Assembly: GCA_012514535.1 (NCBI GenBank)
Contig: JAAZAA010000365.1
Span: 1 to 47,519 of the forward strand
Reading direction: 5' to 3'
DNA from: Myxococcales bacterium
Lineage (GTDB): Bacteria; Myxococcota_A; Polyangia; Polyangiales; Polyangiaceae
Length of the DNA: 47,519 bases
The notes under the pieces were generated by a model. That model made no database searches. It saw nothing but the letters and a program-made list of their open reading frames with translations, and had not been told where the DNA came from. The number at the start of each line of letters is the position of its first letter. Positions within the stretch are counted from its first letter, which is position 1. Both the position numbers and the translations under genes were made by a program. Shown in pieces: positions 18,127 to 27,143 of the stretch.

Positions 18127-19869
18127 GTGACGAAACCTGATGTGAGCTTCATGCGAAAGCTCTGCTTGGGAGAGATAGAGGAAGATCTCATCCTGCCCTT
18201 CCCCGAGATCTCCGCCCCCGAGCGGGAGATGCTCGACACGGTGAAGACCTCCCTCGACCAGCTGTTCGAATCGCACGCGGCGGACTTCGCGGAGTGGGAT
18301 CGCGCCGGTGAGTTCCCGGAGAGCTACCTCGACGAGCTCCGCGAGTTCGGGCTGTTCAGCTTCGTCATCCCGGAAGAGTACGGGGGCATGGGGTTCGGCA
18401 GCGCCGCTTACTCGCGCGCCCTCCAGCAGGTAGCCATGTACGACGCCTCGACCGCGGTGACCGTGGGCGCCCACAGCTCCATCGGCATGCGCGGCCTGCT
18501 CCTGTTCGGGACGGAGGAGCAGCGGGCGAAGTACTACCCGAAGTTGGCGACGGGCGAGTCGATCGCCGCGTTCTGCCTGACGGAACCGAGCTCCGGCTCC
18601 GACGCCGCGAGCATCAAGACGCGCGCCGAGCGCCAGGGAGACCACTGGGTCCTCAACGGTGAGAAGATCTGGATCACCAACGGCGGCATCGCGGATTTCT
18701 TCACGGTCTTCGCCAAGACCGGAGGGCCCGAGGAGCGCCGGAATTTGAGCGCATTCATCGTCACCCGCGACATGCCCGGCGTCTCCGTGGGACCCCACGA
18801 GGACAAGATGGGCATCCGCGCCAGCTCGACGACGACGGTCAACTTCGAGAACGTGCGCGTCCCCGCGGAGAACCTGCTCGGAGAGGAGGGCAAGGGCTTC
18901 AAGATCGCCATGCACATCCTCAACAGCGGGCGCACGGGCCTGGGCGGGGGCTGCGTCGGGGGGATGAAGCGGCTGATCGCCTTGGCGACCAAGCAAGCCA
19001 ACGAGCGCGTTCAGTTCGGCAAGAAGATCTCCGAGTTCGGCCTCGTCAAGAAGAAGGTCGGCGAGATGGTCATCGACTGCTACGCGGCCGAGTCCGTGGT
19101 GAGCATGGTGGCCGGCTTCACGGACTCCGGGCACAAGGACTACGCCATCGAGGCCGCCATCAGCAAAGTGTTCTCGAGCGAGGCGCTGTGGCGGACCGCC
19201 GACGAGGCCCTGCAGATCGCCGCCGGCAACGGGTACATGAGCGAGTACCCCTACGAGCGCGCGATGCGCGACAGCCGCATCAACCGGATCTTCGAGGGCA
19301 CGAACGACATCCTGCGCCTGTTCATCGCGCTCTCCGCCATGGACGACGTGGGCCAAAACTTGAAGGAGATCGCCCAGAGCGTGCGCGGGGTCTTCAATGA
19401 CCCGATCAAGGGCTTCGGCGTGCTCAGCGACTACGCCCTGCGTCGCGCCACCCTGGCGACGGGCATCCGGCGCGAGCACTTCCAGTTCACCAAGCTCCCG
19501 GAGGTCCTCAAGGCCGAACAGGAGGTGTTCGAGAGCGCGACGCGCGAGCTGGCCGAAGCCACCGACCGGATCCTGCGCAAGCACGGCAAGGGCATCATCG
19601 GCAAGCAGTTCGCCTCCGCCCGCCTGGCGGAGGTGATGATCCACCTGTTCGTGTTCGCGTCGGTGCTGAGCCGCGTGACCTCCTCGATCCAGAAGCACGG
19701 CGTCAACGGCGCGCAGCGGGAGATCCAGATCTGCCGCGCCTTCGGCTTCCGGGTGCGCCGACACATGCAGATCTTCCTCCACGAGATGGAGGAGAACGCC
19801 GACGAGGACGTGAAGGGCCTGGCCGATCACGCCTTCGAGCTCGAGCGTTACCAATGGGACACGATCTGA
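18127..19869 (+). CDS. Acyl-CoA dehydrogenase, long (VLCAD/ACAD9-like) form
   Basis: A 580-residue flavoenzyme that introduces the alpha-beta double bond in acyl-CoA. The FAD/substrate motifs are CLTEPSSGSDA (150-160) and WITNGGIADFFTVFAKT. The catalytic base is Glu390 in RIFEGTNDI. The extra ~180 residues after the canonical core form a C-terminal helical domain like that of VLCAD/ACAD9, suggesting long-chain substrates. The GTG at 18127 is preferred to the GTG at 18115 because GGAG lies 6 bases upstream of it. The next gene overlaps its 3' end by 16 bases. ETF and other beta-oxidation genes are not in the window. Confidence 0.93.
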   Translation: MTKPDVSFMRKLCLGEIEEDLILPFPEISAPEREMLDTVKTSLDQLFESHAADFAEWDRAGEFPESYLDELREFGLFSFVIPEEYGGMGFGSAAYSRALQQVAMYDASTAVTVGAHSSIGMRGLLLFGTEEQRAKYYPKLATGESIAAFCLTEPSSGSDAASIKTRAERQGDHWVLNGEKIWITNGGIADFFTVFAKTGGPEERRNLSAFIVTRDMPGVSVGPHEDKMGIRASSTTTVNFENVRVPAENLLGEEGKGFKIAMHILNSGRTGLGGGCVGGMKRLIALATKQANERVQFGKKISEFGLVKKKVGEMVIDCYAAESVVSMVAGFTDSGHKDYAIEAAISKVFSSEALWRTADEALQIAAGNGYMSEYPYERAMRDSRINRIFEGTNDILRLFIALSAMDDVGQNLKEIAQSVRGVFNDPIKGFGVLSDYALRRATLATGIRREHFQFTKLPEVLKAEQEVFESATRELAEATDRILRKHGKGIIGKQFASARLAEVMIHLFVFASVLSRVTSSIQKHGVNGAQREIQICRAFGFRVRRHMQIFLHEMEENADEDVKGLADHAFELERYQWDTI

Positions 19870-20846
19870 GGCGGCCTCCCCGCGACGGTCGGCGGCCCCG
19901 GATCGTGCTCCTCGACGCCGAGCGCGCCAACCCTGGCGACCTGAGCTGGGACGAGCTGGCCGCGCTCGGGGAGCTCGTGATCTACGACCGGAGCCCCGAG
20001 GACACGGTGGTCGAGCGCTGTCGTGGCGCGACGGTCGCCATCACGAACAAGACGCTCCTCGGGCGCTCCACCCTCGAGGCGCTACCGGAGCTCGGGCTCG
20101 TCAGCGTGCTCGCGACCGGAGTGAACGTGGTGGATCTCGAGGCGGCTCACGTCCTCGGGATCACCGTGTCCAACGTGCCGGACTACAGCACCCCGTCGAC
20201 GGCGCAGCACACCATCGCCCTCCTGCTCGAGCTCTGCCACCACGTGGGCGAGCACGCCCGCGGCGTGCGCGAGGGCCGCTGGAGCCGGGCTCCGGATTTC
20301 TCCTATTGGGATTACCCCCTGCTCGAGCTCGACGGGCTCACCTTGGGGCTCGTCGGGTTCGGCGCCATCGCTCGGCGCGTGGCCGCCATCGCCCGGGCGC
20401 TGGGCATGCACGTGCTCGTCCTGCGCCGCACGCCTCAGGAAGAGCCAGGCGTGCGCCTCGTCGACAAGGAGACCCTGTTCCGGGAGAGCGACGTCGTCTC
20501 CCTCCACTGTCCCCTCACCCCGGAGACGCAGCACCTCGTCGACGAGCGCGCGCTCCGCTGGATGAAGCCCAGCGCCTTTCTGATCAACACGAGCCGCGGT
20601 CAGGTGGTCGACGAGCCCGCCTTGGCGCGCGCGCTGCGCGAGAACGTCATCGCCGGCGCTGCCCTCGACGTGCTCTCCCAGGAGCCGCCACCGGCGGACC
20701 ACCCGCTGCTCCATGCGCCCCGCTGCATCGTCACCCCGCACATCGCCTGGGCGACCCGCGCGGCGCGCGCCCGGGTCATCGCCGTGACCGTGCAGAACGT
20801 GCGGGCCTTCCTGGCGGGCGCCCCCATGAACGTTTGCGGCCCGTAG
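19854..20846 (+). CDS. D-2-hydroxyacid dehydrogenase (glycerate dehydrogenase-like)
   Basis: A 330-residue NAD-dependent reductase of the D-isomer-specific 2-hydroxyacid family. It has the dinucleotide motif LGLVGFGAIARRVA and catalytic Arg in INTSRGQVVDEPAL, Glu in VLSQEPPPADHPLL and His in TPHIAWATRAAR. The HIAWAT form and the YSTPSTAQHTIALLLELCHH segment resemble glycerate dehydrogenase/hydroxypyruvate reductase, but related ketoacids are possible. The start lies inside the end of the acyl-CoA dehydrogenase gene (16-base overlap), so the two are co-transcribed. The first ~14 residues are Arg/Pro-rich and not conserved; a later start is possible. Confidence 0.92.
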   Translation: MGHDLRRPPRDGRRPRIVLLDAERANPGDLSWDELAALGELVIYDRSPEDTVVERCRGATVAITNKTLLGRSTLEALPELGLVSVLATGVNVVDLEAAHVLGITVSNVPDYSTPSTAQHTIALLLELCHHVGEHARGVREGRWSRAPDFSYWDYPLLELDGLTLGLVGFGAIARRVAAIARALGMHVLVLRRTPQEEPGVRLVDKETLFRESDVVSLHCPLTPETQHLVDERALRWMKPSAFLINTSRGQVVDEPALARALRENVIAGAALDVLSQEPPPADHPLLHAPRCIVTPHIAWATRAARARVIAVTVQNVRAFLAGAPMNVCGP

Positions 20847-20874
20847 CGCCCGCGCGCTGCCGGCCGAGAACGCG

Positions 20875-20913
20875 TCACCGCGCGGGGCCCTTGCCGGAGC
20901 CGCCGCGCGGTGA
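20875..20913. terminator. Bidirectional inverted repeat between convergent genes
   Basis: TCACCGCGCGG (20875-20885) and CCGCGCGGTGA (20903-20913) form a perfect 11-base-pair stem with a 17-base loop. It lies between the stops of the hydroxyacid dehydrogenase and DUF1592 genes and has no U-tract. Confidence 0.55.
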
Positions 20914-20925
20914 GCTGGACTCGCC

Positions 20926-22680
20926 TCACTGCCGGGTCGTGAAGTGCGGCGCCTGGGTGAGCCGGACCAGGTACTCCTCGATCCCGATTTCGCCGCTGGC
21001 GAGGGCCGCCCGTTCGTCCTCGGCGAGACACACCTGCCCGCCGCCGCCGCTGAACATGTAGGCCATCATGAGGCCGCTGACGCAGTCGGACACCTGCGGC
21101 ACCTCGTCCATCTGGGCGACGAGATCGTCGAAATTCGCGAGTTCCACCCTGCTTCCGTCCGCCAACGGGAGGTAGCCGGACGGATCGATCGGGTGCCCGT
21201 TCTCCTGCTCGCGGTAGCGGCCCGTCTCGTCGAAGTGCTCGAAGGTGAAGCCCGGCGGGTCGAACAACCGGTGGCAGTTGTCGCAGCCGGCGCCCTTCGT
21301 CAGGTGCGCCACCTCGAACAGCTCCCGGGTGGTCTGCGCTTCACCCGCGGACTGCTCGAGGGTGGGCACGATGGCCGGGGGCAGGATCTTGTCGTTGCAG
21401 AGCAGCTTTCGATACACGAGAAGGCCGCGCAGCGTGGGAGAGGTGGCGCTCTCGTGGGCCGTGGAGACCAGCACCGAGCCCTGCGACAAGAGGCCGGCGC
21501 CCCAGGGGCGCTCCGCCCGCTGCCACGTGTCCGCCCCGTGCCCGAAGCCGTAGTAGTTGGCGAGGTTGGCGTTGAGCATCGTATAGGGCGCCTGCAGCAG
21601 GTCGCGCAGATCGCCCCCTTCCTCGAAGATCACTTGCGAGACGAAGCGCCGCGTCTCCTCCACCAGATCCGGGGCGATCGTCGTGGAGAAGTTCGGGACG
21701 TCGTCCCGCTGCGCGTAGACGATGCTCTCGTAGCCGAGCCAGGACCGGAAGAACTCCTGGACGACCTCGAGCCCTCGGGGGCTGCGGATGAGCCGCCGCG
21801 CCTGCTCCGCCCGCACGGCGGGATCGCTCAGGCGCCCCGAGGCGGCGAGCTCCAGCAGCGTCGCGTCGGGGGTGCTGCCGCCGTACATGTACGCGAGCTG
21901 CGTCGCGATCTCGTGTTGGGTCAGCTCGCGCCGCCCTCCGTCCCCGGGGGTGCCGAGCTCCGAGCGATACACGGCGTGGGGCGACTGGAGGAGCGCCACC
22001 AACGTCCACTTGATGCCCATCGCGAAATCGGACTCCGCGGCGACCGAGTTGAAGAGGGACAGGTACTCTCCGCGCTCCTCCGCCGCGAGGGGCCGGCGGA
22101 AGAGGCGCAGGCCGTACTGATCCACGAACTCGCCTGCGCACGCTTCACCCCCCGCCGAAGCGCAGGGCAGGACCACCGGCAGCACGCCCTCGGACGTCAC
22201 CAGGGACGCGACGTCCTCGGCGGTGCGCAGGATCTCTCCAGCGGTCTGGACTCCGACCAGGAGCGCCGACGAGTCGTTGCTGAAGCCGAGCGTCGACGCC
22301 GGATCCGCCGACAAACGCGTGCCCCGCCAGTCGGCGGCGATCTCCGGGAAGACGTCCTGGATCGTGGCCTGGAGCTCCGTGCGGGTGAGCCGGCGCAGCA
22401 GCCCCGGGCCTACGCGGGACGTCTCACAGCGCCCCCGGACCGCCGCCGGTTTCACCTGCGCGTCCGTGGCGTCCTTGGAGCCCTGGACGGTGTCCTGGTT
22501 CCCGTTCCCTGGAGCAGTGGGGCTACTCTGTCCCCCCGGATCCTCCGAAGAGCACCCCAGGAGCGCGACGCTCAGGCAAGCCGCGACCGCGGACCGCCCC
22601 CAGCGAGCTCGGCGCGCGCCGAGCGTTCCAGACGACGATGAAGTGACGTGACCCTCCACGGCGATGTGTCCGTAGCTCAT
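20926..22680 (-). CDS. DUF1592/DUF1588-domain lipoprotein with c-type heme motif
   Basis: A 584-residue exported protein of the type shared by Planctomycetes and Myxococcota. The signal peptide ends in lipobox LLGC (Cys43). Then come the DUF1587-like start (LLRRLTRTELQATIQDVFPE), the DUF1595/DUF1592 region (LRLFRRPLAAEERGEYLSLF; LTQHEIATQLAYMYGGSTPD; GRLSDPAVRAEQARRLIRSP) and DUF1588 (GLLSQGSVLVSTAHESATSP) containing CDNCH (Cys466, Cys469, His470), a c-type heme-binding motif. A DUF1585-like C-terminus follows. Its function is unknown; an extracytoplasmic redox role is plausible. The start overlaps the DUF1552 gene stop (ATGA), so the pair is translated together. Confidence 0.92.
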   Translation of the reverse strand: MSYGHIAVEGHVTSSSSGTLGARRARWGRSAVAACLSVALLGCSSEDPGGQSSPTAPGNGNQDTVQGSKDATDAQVKPAAVRGRCETSRVGPGLLRRLTRTELQATIQDVFPEIAADWRGTRLSADPASTLGFSNDSSALLVGVQTAGEILRTAEDVASLVTSEGVLPVVLPCASAGGEACAGEFVDQYGLRLFRRPLAAEERGEYLSLFNSVAAESDFAMGIKWTLVALLQSPHAVYRSELGTPGDGGRRELTQHEIATQLAYMYGGSTPDATLLELAASGRLSDPAVRAEQARRLIRSPRGLEVVQEFFRSWLGYESIVYAQRDDVPNFSTTIAPDLVEETRRFVSQVIFEEGGDLRDLLQAPYTMLNANLANYYGFGHGADTWQRAERPWGAGLLSQGSVLVSTAHESATSPTLRGLLVYRKLLCNDKILPPAIVPTLEQSAGEAQTTRELFEVAHLTKGAGCDNCHRLFDPPGFTFEHFDETGRYREQENGHPIDPSGYLPLADGSRVELANFDDLVAQMDEVPQVSDCVSGLMMAYMFSGGGGQVCLAEDERAALASGEIGIEEYLVRLTQAPHFTTRQ

Positions 22681-24050
22681 GCCTTCAACACCTCCGGAAC
22701 GCTGACGCTCTGGCCCCCGATTTCCGTCACGGGCGCGCCCATCGCCGCGGCGAGGGTCGCCAGGATGTCCGTGTGCATCACGGGCGTGTGCGCGAACTGC
22801 CCCGTCTTCAGGTAGCCGCCGCCGCCCCCGATGAGCACGAAGGGGAGGTACGTCGCCCGCGGCGCCCCGAGGATCCACGTCTCCGGGTTCGCGGCGGAGT
22901 TGTGCATCTGGCCGTCGGAGATCTCCGTGCAGACCATGACCAGGGAGTTGTCGAGCACCGTGTGCCCTGGATCGGCGGGGTCGGGCTGATCGAGTACCGC
23001 CAGGAACTTCTCCGCCAAGCGCGAGTAGAACCACTTCTGCACCTGGGCGAACTGGGTGCGCCCGGCCTCGTCGGCGGAGTGGGAGAGCGGATCGTGGTGG
23101 TTGTGACCCAGTCCCGGTCCGCCCGGGAAGTTCATCAAGATCTGCGCGTTGGCGTACATCGTCTGCAGGGTGACGACGCGCGCCGTGCCACACACGAAGG
23201 CGTGCGCCGCGGCTTCGAGGTGCCCGTCGAGCACGGTACCAAAATGCTCATGGAGGAACGGGTCCTTGCCCGCCATCGCCTCCGCCGAAGGGAGCGAGGG
23301 CCGCGCGTCGCAGGAGATCACGCCGAGCCCGCCTCCGCCGCTGTTGGCCTTGAGAGACCGGATCGCCTCCAGGTGCAGGGCGAGCTTGTTCTCCTCGGCC
23401 GTGAGGCCAGTGACCTCGCGCTGCATCGCCTCGATCTCACGCTCCGTGAGACCGAGCGCGGCGTTGCGGAACTTCGCCTCGTCGACGACCGGCGTCGGCG
23501 TGGGCGCCGCCCCCGTCCCCAGCCCCTCGAAGAGCGCATCGATGGCGTCCGCCGGGTTCTCCGTGGGCGTCACCCAGTCGCCGTGCTTGACCACGCGCGA
23601 GTCGTCATCGAGCCCCCAGCCCCGATGAGGATGCACGCCGAGCACGTGGGCCCGAGTGTTGAGCGCCTGAGCAATGGTAAAGTCGATCGAGTTGACGCCC
23701 TTGCCGTCCTGGAACCCCGTCAGCATTGCACGCACCGCGGCGTGGTTGTCCGCTCCGTCGTTCATGCTCACCCCCCGGAGCACGTTGAGGTACTGCTTGT
23801 AGGGCTCGAGCGGCGAGAGGATCCCGACGCCGCTCGCGTCGAGGTTGAACCCATCGCCTGGATCGTAGTGTTCGATCGGTACCCCGTGCGGCAGGTACAT
23901 GATGAACAGGCGGGTGGGTCGATCGCCGGTTTGGGCGACCGCGAGGCGGGACATCTGGTACGCGAGCGGGGCGGACAGCCCGAGCCCGACTGCCTTCAAG
24001 AACGTGCGCCGCATCAGGCGCTGTCGCTGAGCTTCGTGGCGTGACTTCAT
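22677..24050 (-). CDS. DUF1552 domain protein with Tat-type signal
   Basis: A 457-residue protein whose N-terminus carries a twin-arginine signal (MRRTFLKAVGLGL, 13-25). The rest matches DUF1552 (RLFIMYLPHGVPIEHYDPG; YLNVLRGVSMNDGADNHAAV; SIDFTIAQALNTRAHVLGVH; and the His-rich FPGGPGLGHNHHDPLSHS). The family is distantly related to sulfatase/alkaline-phosphatase-fold proteins. DUF1552 genes nearly always sit beside DUF1592-type genes, as here (4-base overlap). Tat export implies folding, perhaps with a cofactor, before secretion. Start: the Met that gives the Tat motif; no clear Shine-Dalgarno. Confidence 0.92.
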   Translation of the reverse strand: MKSRHEAQRQRLMRRTFLKAVGLGLSAPLAYQMSRLAVAQTGDRPTRLFIMYLPHGVPIEHYDPGDGFNLDASGVGILSPLEPYKQYLNVLRGVSMNDGADNHAAVRAMLTGFQDGKGVNSIDFTIAQALNTRAHVLGVHPHRGWGLDDDSRVVKHGDWVTPTENPADAIDALFEGLGTGAAPTPTPVVDEAKFRNAALGLTEREIEAMQREVTGLTAEENKLALHLEAIRSLKANSGGGGLGVISCDARPSLPSAEAMAGKDPFLHEHFGTVLDGHLEAAAHAFVCGTARVVTLQTMYANAQILMNFPGGPGLGHNHHDPLSHSADEAGRTQFAQVQKWFYSRLAEKFLAVLDQPDPADPGHTVLDNSLVMVCTEISDGQMHNSAANPETWILGAPRATYLPFVLIGGGGGYLKTGQFAHTPVMHTDILATLAAAMGAPVTEIGGQSVSVPEVLKA

Positions 24051-24501
24051 GACAAAGCTGGGGTGGGGGGAGCTGTGCGGGAGGGGGTGCTCTCGGACGA
24101 GTGTGTGGGACGACGTCGAGGGGCCCCGTCCCGCCGACCAAGGCGAGTCATCATGAGATGGCACGGAACCCAAGCCCACACAAACGCAAAGGCGAGGCGC
24201 ACTGCGCGCCTACGATGCACGCACCTGTGACGAGATGTGCTCCGCCGGCGCGAGGTCGCGGACACAAATCACACACGGGAGTAATTTTCCTCGGACGGGT
24301 ACGTCGGCAGGTCGGTCCGAGCGGATCGCGGCCGCGATGGTCGATCCATGCTAAACTGAAAGATTAACCACCGTTCCGCGCGCCAAGGTGCGAGAAACAC
24401 TCGCCCTCACGGCGCCGCGTCGTTGCTGCGTCGCGTCGACTCGAAGCGACGGCGTCGGCCCGCACCGACAGCGCGGCTGGGGGCCCGAGGCGGATCCCGG
24501 C
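24051..24501. other. Gene-free region between DUF1552 and PilZ genes
   Basis: No credible gene is visible. The stretch 24170-24375 is noticeably richer in A/T than its surroundings (for instance GGAGTAATTTTCCTC near 24281 and TGCTAAACTGAAAGATTAAC near 24350). It presumably holds the promoter of the DUF1552/DUF1592 operon. I could not place a confident -35/-10 pair, although TAAACT near 24351 on the plus strand fits TAnnnT. The part nearest 24501 contains no U-tailed terminator for the PilZ gene. Confidence 0.5.
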
Positions 24502-24918
24502 TCAGCCCCGAGCCAGGGCGCGGATGGCGCCCAAAGAAGCGCGGCGCCCCGGGCGGGCGCCGGGGGGCGTCACCGGGCGAGCCTGGAGGGCTCGGCGCAG
24601 CTGGAACCGCTCGTAGGGGCCGAGCTCGTCGAACTCGAGCCCGAGCATGCGCTTGGATTCATGGGGACGACGGCCATGGACGACCCGACGCACGGTGGCG
24701 GTCGCGTCGAGCCACTTGCCCGTCCCTGGAAGCTGGAAGGACACGAAGACCTTCTCCCCGGTGAGGACCGGGTCCGCGGGGGAGACCAGCATGCCGAAGG
24801 TCGACAGGTTCTCGATGCGGTCGGCCACGAGCCGGAAGTCGCGCTCCCGCACGATCTGGCAGGCCTGCCGAACGGTGTGCCGGGTGGGGCGGCGACGAAC
24901 ATCACGCTGACGACGCAT
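24502..24918 (-). CDS. PilZ-domain protein (putative c-di-GMP receptor)
   Basis: A 138-residue cytosolic protein. It has the two c-di-GMP-binding signatures of PilZ: RxxxR (Arg9-x3-Arg13 in RRRPTRH) and NxSxxG (Asn37, Ser39, Gly42 in ENLSTFGMLV). The beta-barrel follows (GEKVFVSFQLPGTGKWLDATATV; ESKRMLGLEFDEL). The C-terminal ~25 residues are Pro/Arg-rich. It stands alone, so its output could be motility, type IV pili or exopolysaccharide control; the glycan cluster is 10 kb away. The start is certain because AAGGAG lies 5 bases upstream. Confidence 0.88.
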   Translation of the reverse strand: MRRQRDVRRRPTRHTVRQACQIVRERDFRLVADRIENLSTFGMLVSPADPVLTGEKVFVSFQLPGTGKWLDATATVRRVVHGRRPHESKRMLGLEFDELGPYERFQLRRALQARPVTPPGARPGRRASLGAIRALARG

Positions 24919-25260
24919 GGGGGCTCCTTGGCAAGAGGCGTCCTCGGGCGAACGAGGACTCTTCGCGGATCGGATCGTCGCCGGAGCCGCGGAGGCGGGG
25001 CAACAAAAGGGCGGCGCACACGCCCGAGGGCGAACGCCGGGCATCCCAAGGCGGTCATCATCCGCCGAGCCCAGGCGCCTCATCAACGTCTTCGAGCATC
25101 GAGCGGGGAGTAATGCCCGGCGGCTCGCGTACGGGTCCAGGAGCCCGAGCCCCCACGAACCGGCAGGCGCGGGCACGGCGTGGCAAGGCGTGGACACCGC
25201 ATGAACGGAATGGACCCGAGACAGGGGCTGGCCCCGCCAAACTAGGTTAGAGTCAGCGCT
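24919..25260. other. Divergent promoter region between PilZ and lipoprotein genes
   Basis: 342 bases without a gene. On the minus side it carries the Shine-Dalgarno of the PilZ gene. On the plus side TAGAGT (25248-25253) ends 7 bases before the ATG of the lipoprotein; no good -35 was found. The open frames crossing it are Arg/Pro-rich noise. Confidence 0.5.
25248..25253 (+). promoter_or_regulatory. Putative -10 box for the lipoprotein gene at 25261
   Basis: TAGAGT ends 7 bases before the ATG, with no Shine-Dalgarno between, again suggesting a leaderless transcript. Confidence 0.4.
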
Positions 25261-26406
25261 ATGAAACATGGGTGGAAGCGGAGCGACCTCGAGCGGGGCG
25301 GCACGGGGCGAGGACGCGGCACGACGCTGAGGACGTCGTCCCTGATGTTGTCCTGCTGGATGTTGTTGGGTGGGGCGCTGAGCGCCTGTGGCGGAGCTCA
25401 CGCCACGCGCATGGTGGATGAACCCACCGGGACGGCGACGAGCTACGGAGCGCCCCACGACACCGCGTACGAGGTCCAGGTCGAGCCCGCGAAGAACGTG
25501 ATGCTCGTCCACGTCTTCGAGCGCTCACGGTGCCCCGTGATCCCCATCCAGACGGTCCACCGGTTCCGCGAGACCCTCGAGGGCGACACCGTGGTGCGCC
25601 GCGAGAGCCTCGGCAAACAGCAGGTCGCGGGAGAGCCCCAGGAAGAGGTGCTCTGCAACCAGACCTACGCCCGCAACGTCGCGGTGTCGCTCGTCGTCGG
25701 CGGGGCGGTGCATCAGCTCGGGCGCACCGACGATCTCGGGCAGACGCAGATCGATCTCACCCGCGTCTTCCAGTCCGGCGCCTACGGAGAGGCTCCCCCG
25801 GAGACGGCGGTGGTGCGGATCCGGCCCGAGCGCAGCGGCCGCGCCCTCGACGGGACCAGCATCTCCTTGAACGAGCTGAAGAAGCACGAGTCCCTCGTGG
25901 ATCGACACCTGAGCGAGCTCGGCGCCATCCTGAGCCAGGGCGAGACGGGCGCCTCGGACGCGGACATCGCGCGATCCTACGAGCTGTATGCCCAGCTCCA
26001 GGCCATCGCACCCAGCGATCCTCGCGTGCAGGGCCTGTCGGCGCGGTTCTGGGAGTTGTTCTACGGCCGCAAGCGCGCGGAGGCGGCGGAGCGCTTCGAG
26101 CGCAACCTACGCGCCCTCGACGAGGCCCGTGAGGTGCTCAAGGTCGCTGGCGACGCCGCCATTCCCCTCTACGTGCAGGCCGCCGTGAACGCCGGCAACG
26201 TCGACGCCCGCGCCCTCGAGTGGTCCACCCTGCGTCTCATCAACGCCCTGCGCACGCGCACCGTCATTTGTCAGCAGGGGTTCGCCTGGAACCGCCTCGG
26301 CGGCTACCAGCTCGGCCCGGATGCGCGGATGGCCGCCCACTACCTCCAGTTCGCCCGCGGCGACGCCGCGCTGGCGGACCTGAACGCCGCCTGCGCGCGC
26401 TTCTGA
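25261..26406 (+). CDS. Lipoprotein of unknown function
   Basis: A 381-residue exported protein. A long basic N-terminus and hydrophobic stretch end in lipobox LSAC (Cys43). Residues ~50-200 are beta-rich (YEVQVEPAKNVMLVHVFERSRCPVIPIQTVHRF); the rest is alpha-helical (AEAAERFERNLRALDEAREVLK), reminiscent of helical-repeat lipoproteins. Single Cys residues in SRCPV, VLCNQ, RTVICQQ and NAACARF could pair. I do not recognise a family. A shorter start at Met29 would still give the signal peptide. The gene is monocistronic and converges with the next lipoprotein. Confidence 0.85.
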   Translation: MKHGWKRSDLERGGTGRGRGTTLRTSSLMLSCWMLLGGALSACGGAHATRMVDEPTGTATSYGAPHDTAYEVQVEPAKNVMLVHVFERSRCPVIPIQTVHRFRETLEGDTVVRRESLGKQQVAGEPQEEVLCNQTYARNVAVSLVVGGAVHQLGRTDDLGQTQIDLTRVFQSGAYGEAPPETAVVRIRPERSGRALDGTSISLNELKKHESLVDRHLSELGAILSQGETGASDADIARSYELYAQLQAIAPSDPRVQGLSARFWELFYGRKRAEAAERFERNLRALDEAREVLKVAGDAAIPLYVQAAVNAGNVDARALEWSTLRLINALRTRTVICQQGFAWNRLGGYQLGPDARMAAHYLQFARGDAALADLNAACARF

Positions 26407-26443
26407 GGTGCTGCGCTTTCGAGGAGCCGGGCCCACCGCCCCC

Positions 26444-27058
26444 TCAGAAGGTGAACTCCCCTTCCGTGGGTTCCCGCTGGGGCGCGCCCGGCTGCCCGCT
26501 TTGCAGCGTGCCATTTTGCAGCGTGCCGCCGACACCGGGGGCGGGAGCGGGAGCGTTGACTCCCCCGGGCTGCACCCCCTCTTGAGGCGGAACGAGGCCC
26601 GTCACCGGATCCACCGCCGAGCCCGGTGGCGGGTTGAGGCCCCCCTCCGGGCCCGGCAGCGCCGGCGCACCCCCGGGCCGAGTGACTGGCGGTTGGGGCT
26701 GCACCCCATCGACACCGATCGTCTCTTCGACGCCGATCTCGGGAGGGTCCGCGATCGTCCCCTCCACCCCGAGCCCCTCCGCCGGGGCCCCCGCAGGCGG
26801 CGCGTTCTCGATCACTCCGCCCGTGCCTCCGCCCCCCCCTGGGTCCTCCGGAGCGTCACCCAAGCGCCCCGCACCGAACGCCGGTATGGGATCGCAAACC
26901 TCGGCGGTGCACAGGGGCTCGATGTCCGGCCGGTCCTCGCCGCCGCATGCCTGCAGCGACGTCCCCACGCACGCCCCGCCCAGAAGCCAACCGCCCAGGC
27001 TCAGGCCTCCCAGGATCGAGGCGGTGGAGCTCCCCCGCAGCAAACGTGTTCCCCCCAT
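26444..27058 (-). CDS. Low-complexity Gly/Pro-rich lipoprotein
   Basis: A 204-residue exported protein. A hydrophobic signal (LGGLSLGGWLLGGACVGTSLQAC) offers two possible lipidation cysteines (Cys30 or Cys38). A short Cys-containing segment (CTAEVCDPIP) follows. The remaining ~130 residues are disordered and rich in Gly, Pro, Val and Glu, ending in QNGTLQSGQPGAPQREPTEG. No fold is recognisable. It may be a surface spacer or matrix-type lipoprotein. The longer upstream frame (to 27379) is not credible because it lacks a start with a signal. Confidence 0.65.
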   Translation of the reverse strand: MGGTRLLRGSSTASILGGLSLGGWLLGGACVGTSLQACGGEDRPDIEPLCTAEVCDPIPAFGAGRLGDAPEDPGGGGGTGGVIENAPPAGAPAEGLGVEGTIADPPEIGVEETIGVDGVQPQPPVTRPGGAPALPGPEGGLNPPPGSAVDPVTGLVPPQEGVQPGGVNAPAPAPGVGGTLQNGTLQSGQPGAPQREPTEGEFTF

Positions 27059-27143
27059 CCTCCAAGTATGACGGCGCGGCGACCGCGACGCCCTCGGCTC
27101 CGTCCAAGCGACGGAGCAGCACCCCGCCCGCTCCCCGATCTCT

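Noticed and set aside
24170-24375. AT-richer patch as a possible origin or ncRNA gene
   Set aside because: Only short; no DnaA-box cluster, no tRNA-like or terminator structure was found.
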